Shown here piece after piece: positions 7,822 through 15,873 of a stretch of 64,000 nt of DNA. Position 1 is the stretch's first letter; the number at the start of each line of letters is the position of its first letter. The stretch is from JAHBNG01 sp039028975. Lineage in GTDB: Bacteria > Chloroflexota > Anaerolineae > Caldilineales > Caldilineaceae. The notes under the pieces were generated by a model. The model did no database searches and was not told where the DNA came from. It worked only from the letters and a program-made list of their open reading frames with translations. The stretch lies in contig JBCCHB010000051.1 of assembly GCA_039028975.1 (NCBI GenBank), positions 1 through 64,000 of the forward strand, in the 5' to 3' direction. The position numbers were made by a program, and so were the translations under genes.

Positions 7822-9252
7822 ATGCTTGCCAAAAGCTATCCCTATTACCTAGCGAATCGACCTGAAGCACCCAATCAAGATTTAGCAGTATATGACAAAT
7901 TTAGCGGCAAGGTAGCAACTCATGTGGCCATGGCCGATGCCACTGCCATTGATCGAGCCATTGCCGCTGCTGTCAAGGCTCAAGAGCCACTACGGGAGAT
8001 AGCAGCCTACGAAAGACAAGCTGTGCTCAATCACTGCGTGACTCGATTTGGAGAACGATTTGAAGAACTCGCTATGGCTCTCTGTATCGAGGCTGGCAAA
8101 CCGATTAAAGATTCTCGCGGCGAAGTCTCACGCCTGATCGATACGTTCCGCATTGCTGCCGAAGAGTCTGTACGGATGGTTGGTGAAGTAATGCCCATGG
8201 ACATTAGCGCCCGAGCGAGAGGCTACAGCGGCGTGTGGAAGCGAGTACCCATTGGGCCATGCTCCTTCATCAGCCCCTTTAACTTCCCTCTCAATTTAGC
8301 AGCCCATAAAGTTGCGCCAGCCCTTGCCGTGGGTGTACCCTTTGTCCTCAAACCAGCCAGCTTAACGCCCATTGGCGCGCTGATCATCGGTGAGGTATTG
8401 GCTGAGACCGATTTACCTGTGGGGGCCTTCTCCGTTCTACCCTGTCGTCGAGATGGTGCTGACCTCTTTACGACAGATGAACGTCTGAAGCTGCTGAGTT
8501 TTACCGGTTCACCTGGGGTTGGCTGGGCATTGAAGGCCAAAGCGGGCAAGAAGAAAGTTGTTCTTGAATTGGGAGGCAATGCTGCAGTTATTGTAGATGA
8601 TGATACCGATCTGGATGACGCGTTGGAGCGCATCATCTTTGGTGCCTTCTACCAATCAGGGCAAAGCTGTGTGGGCGTACAACGTATTCTAATCCATGAA
8701 TCCATTTACGAAACCTTCCGTGATATGTTGGTCAGCAAAACCAAGACCCTACGTATGGGTGATCCAAAAGACGAGGAGATCTTCATTGGTCCAATGATCT
8801 CTGAAAAAGAGGCAGCCCGCCTAGATGAGTGGATTCAATCTGCTGTAGCTAATGGCGGCACGCTTCTTTGTGGTGGGAAACGTAACGGTGCCCTACTGGA
8901 AGCAACCTTGCTAGAAAATGTTCCCACTGATGAAGCCGTCGTTTGCCAAGAAGCCTTTGGCCCTGTTGCAGTTCTCTCCTCGTTTAGCCACTTTGATGAT
9001 GCCCTGGCAACCATTAATGATAGTGAGTTTGGTTTGCAAGCAGGCATCTTCACCCAAAATATCTATAAGGCCCATAATGCATGGGATACTTTGGAAGTCG
9101 GGGGGGTGATTATCGGCGATGTTCCTTCTTGGCGAGTGGATCATATGCCCTACGGTGGTGTAAAAGAGAGTGGTCTAGGTCGTGAAGGCGTCCGTTTTGC
9201 CATGGAGGACATGACGGAGATTCGCTTAATGGTCTTACGCAGTAAATCGTAG
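7822..9252 (+). CDS. NAD(P)-dependent aldehyde dehydrogenase
   Basis: The protein is 476 aa from ATG at 7822. The AAAAGGAA RBS fits this start better than the upstream ATG at 7753, whose extra 23 residues do not look like the family. The ALDH signature is complete: cofactor-domain ISPFNFPLN and FVLKPAS, FTGSPGVGW, general base Glu249 in VLELGGN, catalytic Cys283 in QSGQSCVGVQR, and EAFGPVAVL. The GAPN/succinate-semialdehyde-type subgroup seems likely. It oxidises an aldehyde to an acid in the cytoplasm, substrate unknown. The PhyH-like gene follows 15 bp downstream, so the two form an operon and may act in sequence on one substrate (inference). Confidence 0.9.
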   Translation: MLAKSYPYYLANRPEAPNQDLAVYDKFSGKVATHVAMADATAIDRAIAAAVKAQEPLREIAAYERQAVLNHCVTRFGERFEELAMALCIEAGKPIKDSRGEVSRLIDTFRIAAEESVRMVGEVMPMDISARARGYSGVWKRVPIGPCSFISPFNFPLNLAAHKVAPALAVGVPFVLKPASLTPIGALIIGEVLAETDLPVGAFSVLPCRRDGADLFTTDERLKLLSFTGSPGVGWALKAKAGKKKVVLELGGNAAVIVDDDTDLDDALERIIFGAFYQSGQSCVGVQRILIHESIYETFRDMLVSKTKTLRMGDPKDEEIFIGPMISEKEAARLDEWIQSAVANGGTLLCGGKRNGALLEATLLENVPTDEAVVCQEAFGPVAVLSSFSHFDDALATINDSEFGLQAGIFTQNIYKAHNAWDTLEVGGVIIGDVPSWRVDHMPYGGVKESGLGREGVRFAMEDMTEIRLMVLRSKS

Positions 9253-9267
9253 TCGAAAGGAGAATCT

Positions 9268-10056
9268 ATGCCAACCGAAATGGAAGAATATTTATTTGAT
9301 CTGCGTGGCTATATCATGCTGAAAGGTGCGCTGGATAAAGAGGCTGTCGCTCAACTCAATGCAGGAATCGATTCCCTGCTTCCAATGGAACCTGGTGAAT
9401 GGGAGGGGCATGTCCACCGTCATGACAGCGGAAAGGGGAATCAGCTCCATTTACAGAATATCTATGAAAACGGCGAACCATTTGAGCGACTGATTGATCA
9501 TCCAGCCTGGATCAACCACGTTAACCGCTTTGTCGGTGGGGATGACGGTCTCTTTATTGATGAATCCTTTGTGATCCAGCAAGGGCAGGGACCGGGACAG
9601 CAGTTTCACTCAGGAGGCCACAAGCGCAAGATCCGCACCCAGTTTCGCTTTCACAACAACGAGTTTCGCTGTGGGCAGATCAATGTGCTCATCGCCCTAA
9701 ACGATATCGGTCCGGGTGATGGGCCGACCATGGTGATTCCTGGTAGTCACAAATCCAACCTAATGCATCCTGTCTACAAGACGGAAAATCGAAAGCTGGG
9801 TGACGTGGAGGTGGAAGGGACAATTCCCATCTACTATGAGGCCGGCGACACCATCGTTTTTGTGGATTGTCTTTCTCATGCAGGCGGTCCGCGGCAGAAT
9901 CCAGGCTTTCGTCGAGTGCTGATTATTCGCTACGGACCGCACTGGGGACATAATCGCTATGGCTATCAGCCATCAGATGAGTTGTTGGCTCGGCTTACGC
10001 CTGAACGGCGAAAAATCCTGCAACCCATTCCGCCATTTTTACCGCCGCAAACTTAG
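9268..10056 (+). CDS. Phytanoyl-CoA dioxygenase (PhyH)-like protein with HxG in place of HxD
   Basis: The protein is 262 aa, with RBS AAAGGAG 8 bp before the ATG. The fold pattern fits PhyH/Fe(II)-2-oxoglutarate oxygenases: a central INVLIALNDIGPGDGPTMVIPGSHKS block, the distal metal His204 (CLSHAGG) and the 2OG-binding Arg near 215. The proximal motif, normally H-x-D, reads H114-S-G116, so the carboxylate ligand is absent. This arrangement is known in Fe/2OG halogenases, but also in non-catalytic or divergent PhyH relatives. It is cotranscribed with the aldehyde dehydrogenase. The general family call is firm. Whether it is an oxygenase, a halogenase or inactive is open. Confidence 0.75.
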   Translation: MPTEMEEYLFDLRGYIMLKGALDKEAVAQLNAGIDSLLPMEPGEWEGHVHRHDSGKGNQLHLQNIYENGEPFERLIDHPAWINHVNRFVGGDDGLFIDESFVIQQGQGPGQQFHSGGHKRKIRTQFRFHNNEFRCGQINVLIALNDIGPGDGPTMVIPGSHKSNLMHPVYKTENRKLGDVEVEGTIPIYYEAGDTIVFVDCLSHAGGPRQNPGFRRVLIIRYGPHWGHNRYGYQPSDELLARLTPERRKILQPIPPFLPPQT

Positions 10057-10131
10057 ATTTTAGGATGCCTGAGATGCGAAAATCGTATGCATGATTTTTT
10101 GCTTTGGGTTAGAACGAAGACAGGATAACGT

Positions 10132-11934
10132 TTAGCTCTGTTCTGGCAAGCCGTAAAAACCAAATAGATTAGCTAGTTCAGAAAAAGTTGCCCAGTCACT
10201 ATACAGAATCCCAGCATCCTTAAGGGCCTCTTCTGCCTCCTGGGTAAAGCCAGCTTTGGAGAAGAACCATAGCACAACTTCACTGTACGATTTGCTCTGA
10301 CGGACTTTGTCTACTTGTGCAAAAAAATGATGAATCGCTTTTTTGCCAATCCGTGCCTGGGTATATTTTGCTTCAACCAACCAAACGCCTTCCTGCCGAT
10401 TGATTCCAGCGCTTGAGCCGGGCAAGAACCACTCAGCAATGACATCAATTTCAACAGCATCGCCAGCGATGACCAATCCACCTCGTCGTTCGATGCGGTC
10501 AAACTTGGGCAAATGAACCGATAGGGGCTGACCAAAATAGCTTGGGCCATCGATGCTACGCCCATCAAACCCACGCATAACCATACGGACATACAGTTCA
10601 CCAATTTCACCCTTTGCATCGCTGAGGTGACCACGGATTCGTTTGATTTCTTCTTCCCACCCCTGTACAACCTGTTCAGGACCCAGTTGTTCAATTTCTA
10701 CTGCATGTTGATACTCGATGAAGCGACGCATCATGGGTTCACTGGGGCCTTGATAGCTGAGTAGTCCAGGTTTTTCAACCACATCGATCCAGCGCAGCTT
10801 CTCCAATGTGGCCCTCACTTCAGGTTCGTCAATGCCAATTTCCCGGGCAACTTGGTCTGTATCAATTCGCTGATCGGGATACTTTGTTGCCCATAGCATT
10901 ACTTTGCGCGTCGTTTGCCCCTCGTTGAGTTCGTGACTATATTTTTCATACTCTTCCCGATAGTGCTGCCATAGTTTTCCATCAGGGTTGGTCAGCTCGT
11001 AATAGACAAGGTCGTCGAGGGCGTCAAACGACGGAAATCGGTTTTGGATTAAGCTATAGCTTGTTAGCAGACAGTAGATGCTATAAGGATATCCAGCAGT
11101 GAGTTGCCAGATCGCTTTGGCTAGCTCTTCGGATATAAACAGTTTCTGCCACTTCGCCAGCCGGAAAATTAAGTCGTAGGCGTATTCTTGCTTCAGCGGT
11201 CTTAAATAACTGTAATGAAAGCGGCCCTGCAACATACCTGTCAGTGCCCGATGTACCAAAAAGGAGACAGCCGAACCCGAGACCAATAACGGTGCCCACC
11301 AAGTTTCGGCTGCGTTCTGGAAACTATCTGTGAGATCGTGATGGATCTCCTGCTTGGGATCGTAGACGTTTGTCAAGACCTGGAATTCATCTATGATGAT
11401 CGCCGTTGGCAGATTATGGGTTGCTGCATATCCACTAGGGAAGTTGATCACCCAGTGTACAAGACCAAAGGGAATCTCCCGATTCGCTGCACCACGATAT
11501 TGATGATATAAATCAAGTATATATTCATCGTTGTACTCTTGAGCAAATTGAAAGAGCCTATCAAAGTCGGTCCGTTGGCGCACCAATATCGGTTCTCGGT
11601 AATGAAAGGCTAAGTAGCAACGAACGTATCCACTAAAATAGTGTTCAGCAAATTCATAACTAGATAGAGGCTCTTTGCGGTTTTGATATTCGGCAAACGA
11701 AATGTATACCGGAAGAACTCTATCTTGCTCATGAAAAAGCCGGTTGAACAATTTATGCAAGATCGCAGTTTTTCCAGTCCGGCGGCGTCCGATCAGAGCA
11801 AAACTATTGCCCATCTGCTCTGGAATATCGGTGGCCCATTTCCAAAACCGTTCTAACTGCTCGTCTCGGTTCACAAAGAATCTCCCAACGAGATCTTCTA
11901 TCGGGTCTATTTGTGAATTCTTATCTTGCTGCAT
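10132..11934 (-). CDS. AAA/STAND-type ATPase with C-terminal PD-(D/E)XK nuclease-like domain
   Basis: The protein is 600 aa. The P-loop is GRRRTGKT at 49-56 and the Walker B region is PTAIIIDEFQVL. A winged-helix part follows (TDQVAREIGIDEPEVRATLEKL). The C-terminus carries a PD-(D/E)XK core: E-I-D-V-I-A-E then WLVEAKYTQARIGKK. This arrangement fits the archaeal-ATPase/DUF234-like group, thought to act in genome conflict or DNA processing. Function is unproven. It starts 3 bp after the stop of the Gfo/Idh gene, so it is cotranscribed, although no metabolic link is obvious. A second, smaller relative lies at 33581-34981. Confidence 0.75.
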   Translation of the reverse strand: MQQDKNSQIDPIEDLVGRFFVNRDEQLERFWKWATDIPEQMGNSFALIGRRRTGKTAILHKLFNRLFHEQDRVLPVYISFAEYQNRKEPLSSYEFAEHYFSGYVRCYLAFHYREPILVRQRTDFDRLFQFAQEYNDEYILDLYHQYRGAANREIPFGLVHWVINFPSGYAATHNLPTAIIIDEFQVLTNVYDPKQEIHHDLTDSFQNAAETWWAPLLVSGSAVSFLVHRALTGMLQGRFHYSYLRPLKQEYAYDLIFRLAKWQKLFISEELAKAIWQLTAGYPYSIYCLLTSYSLIQNRFPSFDALDDLVYYELTNPDGKLWQHYREEYEKYSHELNEGQTTRKVMLWATKYPDQRIDTDQVAREIGIDEPEVRATLEKLRWIDVVEKPGLLSYQGPSEPMMRRFIEYQHAVEIEQLGPEQVVQGWEEEIKRIRGHLSDAKGEIGELYVRMVMRGFDGRSIDGPSYFGQPLSVHLPKFDRIERRGGLVIAGDAVEIDVIAEWFLPGSSAGINRQEGVWLVEAKYTQARIGKKAIHHFFAQVDKVRQSKSYSEVVLWFFSKAGFTQEAEEALKDAGILYSDWATFSELANLFGFYGLPEQS

Positions 11935-11937
11935 TTT

Positions 11938-12957
11938 CTATCCCAAAATCTTCAAGCTACGATCTTCCAACGGCAAGCTAATCTTTTCCCCACCCCGTCG
12001 ATGAGATTCTCGTAAGGCAATGGCGATTTCCAGAGCCTCCCGTCCATACTCACCTGGACAAAGTGGTTCGGTTCCATCATCCAGGTTTTTGACGATTCCC
12101 TCAATAGCCGCCTGCTGGGAGCTGCGCGGTCGTTTTGGGTTGGGGAATTGACGGCGAATGGGTTCACGGGTTGTGGGTAGGCGGCTCCACAGCTCAAAAT
12201 CGGCATGCTCATTCCGGGCGCTAATCCAACCATCCTTGCCAATAAAGTCAAAGTTCAACCAGCCACCCGTATTGAGGAAACCGCGAATGCCATTTTCATA
12301 GAGAATCATACCTGTTCCGCTTAGATCACCATCCCCCGCGGCAGCTTCATCACTATTCATATGGCCAAAGACCCACTTCGCAGGCGCGTCGGCAAACTGC
12401 CGAAAAAGGCAGAGTGTATGGCTATGCCCCCGGGAAAGGTTCCAGCCGTAGTTGCAGACCATGGAGGAGAATGTGCCAATCTCCCCAGCCCTGATGGCCT
12501 GTAAGCAAGCTTGAAACCAAGGACTCCAATTTTTGTGGCAGGCAATGGCCAGCAATGTGCCATGTGTTCGGCATGCCTCAATCATGGCATCGGCCTGCGC
12601 AAGAGATTGGCACATGGGTTTGGTGGCGTAAATTGCCTTGACGCCCATCTCTGCAAGGGCAACGACGACTTCCGCCCGTTCCTTGGCTTGGGTCGTTACG
12701 CAGACAATGTCCGGTTCCTCTTGGGACACCATCTCTCGATAATCGGTATAGAGCGCGTCTACATCCCAACGCTGACGAAAATCGTCTAGCTGTTGGGGCA
12801 TCAGATCCGAAGCGGCCACCAGTTCCACACCCTTAGCCTCTATTAGTGCTGGGGCATGTGCCCAAGGATAGCGAAACTGAGGTCTGTTCACTTGCTCATC
12901 ATCAATGGTACTGCCCAATCTTCCACAGCCGATAACAGCCCCTCGGTAGTTTGTCAT
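11938..12957 (-). CDS. Gfo/Idh/MocA-family oxidoreductase
   Basis: The protein is 339 aa, with RBS GGAGC 8 bp before the ATG. The N-terminal Rossmann fold has GCGRLGS at ~10-16. The usual EKP motif appears as TKP (YATKPMCQS), with Lys retained. A C-terminal alpha/beta substrate domain follows (NYGWNLSRGHSHT ... GFLNTGGWLNF). These enzymes use NAD(P) to oxidise or reduce sugars, inositols and their derivatives, and the substrate cannot be assigned. Together with the neighbouring SDR, sulfatase, Ldh and sugar isomerase it suggests a sugar-derivative catabolic area (inference). Confidence 0.85.
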   Translation of the reverse strand: MTNYRGAVIGCGRLGSTIDDEQVNRPQFRYPWAHAPALIEAKGVELVAASDLMPQQLDDFRQRWDVDALYTDYREMVSQEEPDIVCVTTQAKERAEVVVALAEMGVKAIYATKPMCQSLAQADAMIEACRTHGTLLAIACHKNWSPWFQACLQAIRAGEIGTFSSMVCNYGWNLSRGHSHTLCLFRQFADAPAKWVFGHMNSDEAAAGDGDLSGTGMILYENGIRGFLNTGGWLNFDFIGKDGWISARNEHADFELWSRLPTTREPIRRQFPNPKRPRSSQQAAIEGIVKNLDDGTEPLCPGEYGREALEIAIALRESHRRGGEKISLPLEDRSLKILG

Positions 12958-12960
12958 AAT

Positions 12961-13124
12961 TTTCTGCTCCTTTTTGTAGTGGATAGGTTCATGGTAGAGA
13001 CATAAGCAATCCCGGAATGGGACAGCGGGACATGGGGTACCTCAGCGAATTGTAGCCCTTTCTGGGATTGCGGTCACCTTATAAACTGTCCACGGCCAGT
13101 TTACCCACTACAGTTCTGCTCCTT
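12961..13124. repeat. Short intergenic region with inverted and direct repeats
   Basis: A pair of inverted repeats (GCAATCCCGGAA near 13007 and TTCTGGGATTGC near 13058) is nested inside a GTAGTGG / CCACTAC pair (~12977 and ~13101). A direct TTCTGCTCCTTTT block sits at both ends. It may be a tiny insertion or an RNA stem between the SDR and Gfo/Idh genes. Confidence 0.4.
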
Positions 13125-13919
13125 TTAGCCGACCCGCGCGCTCAATCCCCCATCAACAGGCAAGAGTACGCCGGTGATGTACTGGGCTTCGTCAGAGGCG
13201 AGGAAAAGGGCTGCGGCTGCTACATCCCAGGCCGTCCCCATCTTTTTTCGTAGGGGGACCTGGGCATCGCGTTCTTGGCGGATGGTTTCTCGCTCTCTGC
13301 CTTGAGTGTTGGCTCGTGGTTCAATGGCCATGGGGGTATCCATTAGCCCAGGCAAAATGGCGTTAACGCGTATGCCGTACGGCGCATTTTCCATGGCCAA
13401 GGTTTGGGTCATGGCGTTGATCCCTGCTTTGGATGCTTTGTAAGCCAAGGTTCGATTTGAACAGAGGGACGCGGTTGAGGAGATATTGGTAATGACGCCA
13501 CTCTGCTGGGTTCGCATAGTCGGTAGCACGTGTTTGCAGGTAAGAAACATACCAGTGAGGTTGATATCCATAATTCGGTGCCAATGCGCTTCGGCTAAGT
13601 CAATAGCACTGGCGTCGCCCACCAATGTACCAACATTATTGTGCAGAATATCGATGCGTCCGTAGCGTTCCATGCAGGTGGCTGCAATGGATTGACAGTC
13701 AGATTCCACCGTAATATCCCCACGACAAACGGATGCAATGCCCCCTTCGTTGCTGATCAGTTTGGCTGTCTCTTCTGCCGATGCTACATCCCTATCCACC
13801 AGAAGGAGCCGCGCACCCTCTCTGGCAAATCGAATCGCTGTTGCCCGACCATTACCAATTGTCTCACCTGCCGTTTGGCCTGCACCAACAACAATGGCAA
13901 TCTTGTCTTGAAGTTGCAT
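13125..13919 (-). CDS. Short-chain dehydrogenase/reductase (SDR)
   Basis: The protein is 264 aa, with RBS AAGGGA before the ATG. The glycine motif is VGAGQTAGETIGNG, an extended form of TGxxxGxG. LHNNVG (NNAG-like), the catalytic Tyr-x-x-x-Lys in AYKASKAG, ILPGLMDTPM and GVLLPVDGG at the C-terminus are all present. This is a classical SDR acting on an alcohol/ketone with NAD(P). The substrate is unknown. It lies upstream of the Gfo/Idh gene on the same strand (167-bp gap) and may be cotranscribed. Confidence 0.85.
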   Translation of the reverse strand: MQLQDKIAIVVGAGQTAGETIGNGRATAIRFAREGARLLLVDRDVASAEETAKLISNEGGIASVCRGDITVESDCQSIAATCMERYGRIDILHNNVGTLVGDASAIDLAEAHWHRIMDINLTGMFLTCKHVLPTMRTQQSGVITNISSTASLCSNRTLAYKASKAGINAMTQTLAMENAPYGIRVNAILPGLMDTPMAIEPRANTQGRERETIRQERDAQVPLRKKMGTAWDVAAAALFLASDEAQYITGVLLPVDGGLSARVG

Positions 13920-14291
13920 GATCTGTCCCTTATTACAGTATACTATAGATATTTAGGTAAAATCGTTTTGCCTTTATCGTATCAGTAGACCGCAACAGCT
14001 CAGCACGCCCGCGTTCGGCGCAAGGTGTGTCCTCCCAACTGCGGTCTGCCCTGAAAAATAGGACACGGATTGAAGAGGATTAAAGAAGATTTTTCATCTT
14101 TCCGTGGTGCCTCTTGATCCATGAAAAACTACTGAATATAGGAAAGTGTAAGAATCCTCCCCGAACTCTGGCCAAAATCTGGCCGAATGCTGATGGCTGA
14201 TTAGCTGAAAGCTTTTTTAAATGCCATGCACTAAATCTGATTCAGGGCGGGAGGCAATTTTACTGGCGCACTATACTGGAGAAACCAAACA
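13920..14291. other. Intergenic region upstream of sulfatase
   Basis: No gene is seen. It holds the left arm (14090-14135) of a long inverted repeat that frames the sulfatase gene, and ends with the TGGAGA RBS of the sulfatase. Confidence 0.6.
14090..14135. repeat. Left inverted repeat flanking sulfatase
   Basis: The 24 bases at 14112-14135 are the exact reverse complement of 15689-15712. Partial matching continues outward over about 45 bp. Confidence 0.8.
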
Positions 14292-15662
14292 ATGTCAAAA
14301 CCAAACTTTATTATCTTTCTCACCGACGATCAAGGCTACGGTGATCTCTCTTGCATGGGCGCGACCGATTTCCGCACGCCTCATCTTGATCGCTTGGCTG
14401 CCGACGGTGCCCGCTTTACAAGCTGGTACTCCAACTCACCTGTCTGTAGCCCTTCCCGGGCGGCCCTCCTTAGCGGTCGTTATCCAGGCAATGCAGGCGT
14501 ACGCTCAATCCTGGCCGGTCATCGTACTGCGACAGGGCTGCCACCAACCACACCAACCTTGGCGACTGCACTGAAACCGCTAGGCTACCAGACATACATG
14601 TCAGGCAAATGGCACTTGGGGCTGGCCGATGGTTCACGGCCTCATTTCCATGGTTTTGACCATTGGTACGGTTTTATGGCTGGCTGCATCGACTTCTATT
14701 CCCATATCTTCTACTGGGGGGCCAACAAGCCCGGGCCAGGTCTGAATCCTACTCATGATCTGTGGGAAGATGATGAGGAGATCTGGGACAATGGCCACTA
14801 TTTTACCGAAGCCATTACAGAGAGAGCCATTCTTTATCTGCGCCAGGCTGCAGCCAATGATGAACCCTTCTTCCTTTATGTTCCCTACAACGCTCCTCAC
14901 TATCCCATGCATGCTCCCCAGGAATACATGGACCGCTTCCCTAATCTTCCTTGGGATCGACAGGTTATGGCAGCCATGATCAGCGCAGTGGATGACGGCA
15001 TTGGTCAGATCATGGCCGAAGTCGAGCGATTGGGCCTAAGTGACAACACCTGCACTTTCTTCACGGCAGATAATGGCCCCTCTCGCGAGAGCCGCAATTG
15101 GCTTGATGGGAGCCAGGATCCGTACTATGGTGGCAGCGCGGGGAAGCTCAAAGGCCATAAATTTAGTTTGTATGAAGGGGGTATTCGCGTCCCAGGGATT
15201 ATTCACTGGCCTGGCACCATTCCTGGTGGGCAGGTATTGGACGAGCCATGTGCGTCTATGGATATTTTCCCTACAACCCTTACGGCTGCGGGAGGAGATG
15301 TCTCCAGCTATGAGGTCGACGGGACGGATCTAATGCCATATCTGCGGGGTGGCAATGCGCCAGACGTGCGCGACATTTTCTGGGAACAAGGTGGACAGAC
15401 GGCTGTGCGACGTGGCGAGTGGAAACTTGTCCTTCAGGGTCAACTTGTGGAAGGCGTACCCCCTGAAGATGAGATCCATCTGGCCAATCTTCGTGAGGAC
15501 ATGGGGGAACAGACGAACCTGAAAGCGCAAGAACCAGTGGTGGCTGAGAAGCTGACTGCAACGGCCCAAGCCTGGCGAGCTAAGATTGAAGCGCGCTGGG
15601 AGCAAGAGTTCGCAACGCTCAATCAGGGCGTCACGACATATGTTCCAGATCATGAAAGATAG
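14292..15662 (+). CDS. Sulfatase (formylglycine-dependent, alkaline-phosphatase superfamily)
   Basis: The protein is 456 aa. N-terminal metal ligands are in FLTDDQGYGD. The formylglycine motif is C52-S-P-S-R (NSPVCSPSRAALLSGR). SGKWHLG, TADNGPS and KFSLYEGGIRVPGI follow. There is no signal peptide, so it is predicted cytoplasmic. It hydrolyses a sulfate ester, probably of a carbohydrate (inference), and requires Cys-to-formylglycine conversion. No catalytic maturase is present in the window: the FGE-fold protein at 52811 lacks the catalytic cysteines. The gene is monocistronic and framed by inverted repeats at 14090-14135 and 15689-15732, which hints at mobilisation as a unit. Confidence 0.9.
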   Translation: MSKPNFIIFLTDDQGYGDLSCMGATDFRTPHLDRLAADGARFTSWYSNSPVCSPSRAALLSGRYPGNAGVRSILAGHRTATGLPPTTPTLATALKPLGYQTYMSGKWHLGLADGSRPHFHGFDHWYGFMAGCIDFYSHIFYWGANKPGPGLNPTHDLWEDDEEIWDNGHYFTEAITERAILYLRQAAANDEPFFLYVPYNAPHYPMHAPQEYMDRFPNLPWDRQVMAAMISAVDDGIGQIMAEVERLGLSDNTCTFFTADNGPSRESRNWLDGSQDPYYGGSAGKLKGHKFSLYEGGIRVPGIIHWPGTIPGGQVLDEPCASMDIFPTTLTAAGGDVSSYEVDGTDLMPYLRGGNAPDVRDIFWEQGGQTAVRRGEWKLVLQGQLVEGVPPEDEIHLANLREDMGEQTNLKAQEPVVAEKLTATAQAWRAKIEARWEQEFATLNQGVTTYVPDHER

Positions 15663-15688
15663 ATTTCGCTACCTCTCATGAACAATCC

Positions 15689-15732
15689 TCAGTAGTTTTT
15701 CATGGATCAAGATCCACCACCGAGGATGAAAA
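15689..15732. repeat. Right inverted repeat flanking sulfatase
   Basis: The partner of 14090-14135 in opposite orientation, with a 24-bp perfect core at 15689-15712. Confidence 0.8.
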
Positions 15733-15737
15733 TCAGT

Positions 15738-15859
15738 CCGGAGTCCAGAGTCTAGAGCCCAGGGTCGATATCTGAGACAACTGACTCTGGACTTGAGACT
15801 TTGGACTATTTTCAGGGTAGATCGCAATGAGCACGCCTACGTGTGGTACGAGGCGTGCT
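15738..15859. terminator. Hairpins between convergent sulfatase and DUF11 genes
   Basis: Two inverted repeats are present. AGTCCAGAGTC (~15740) pairs with GACTCTGGACT (~15783). AGCACGCCT (15830-15838) pairs perfectly with AGGCGTGCT (15851-15859). A dispersed CAGGGTAGATCGCAATG motif lies between them. No clear U-tract follows the stems, so a terminator role is only probable. Confidence 0.4.
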
Positions 15860-15873
15860 TACTTCACCGAGCG

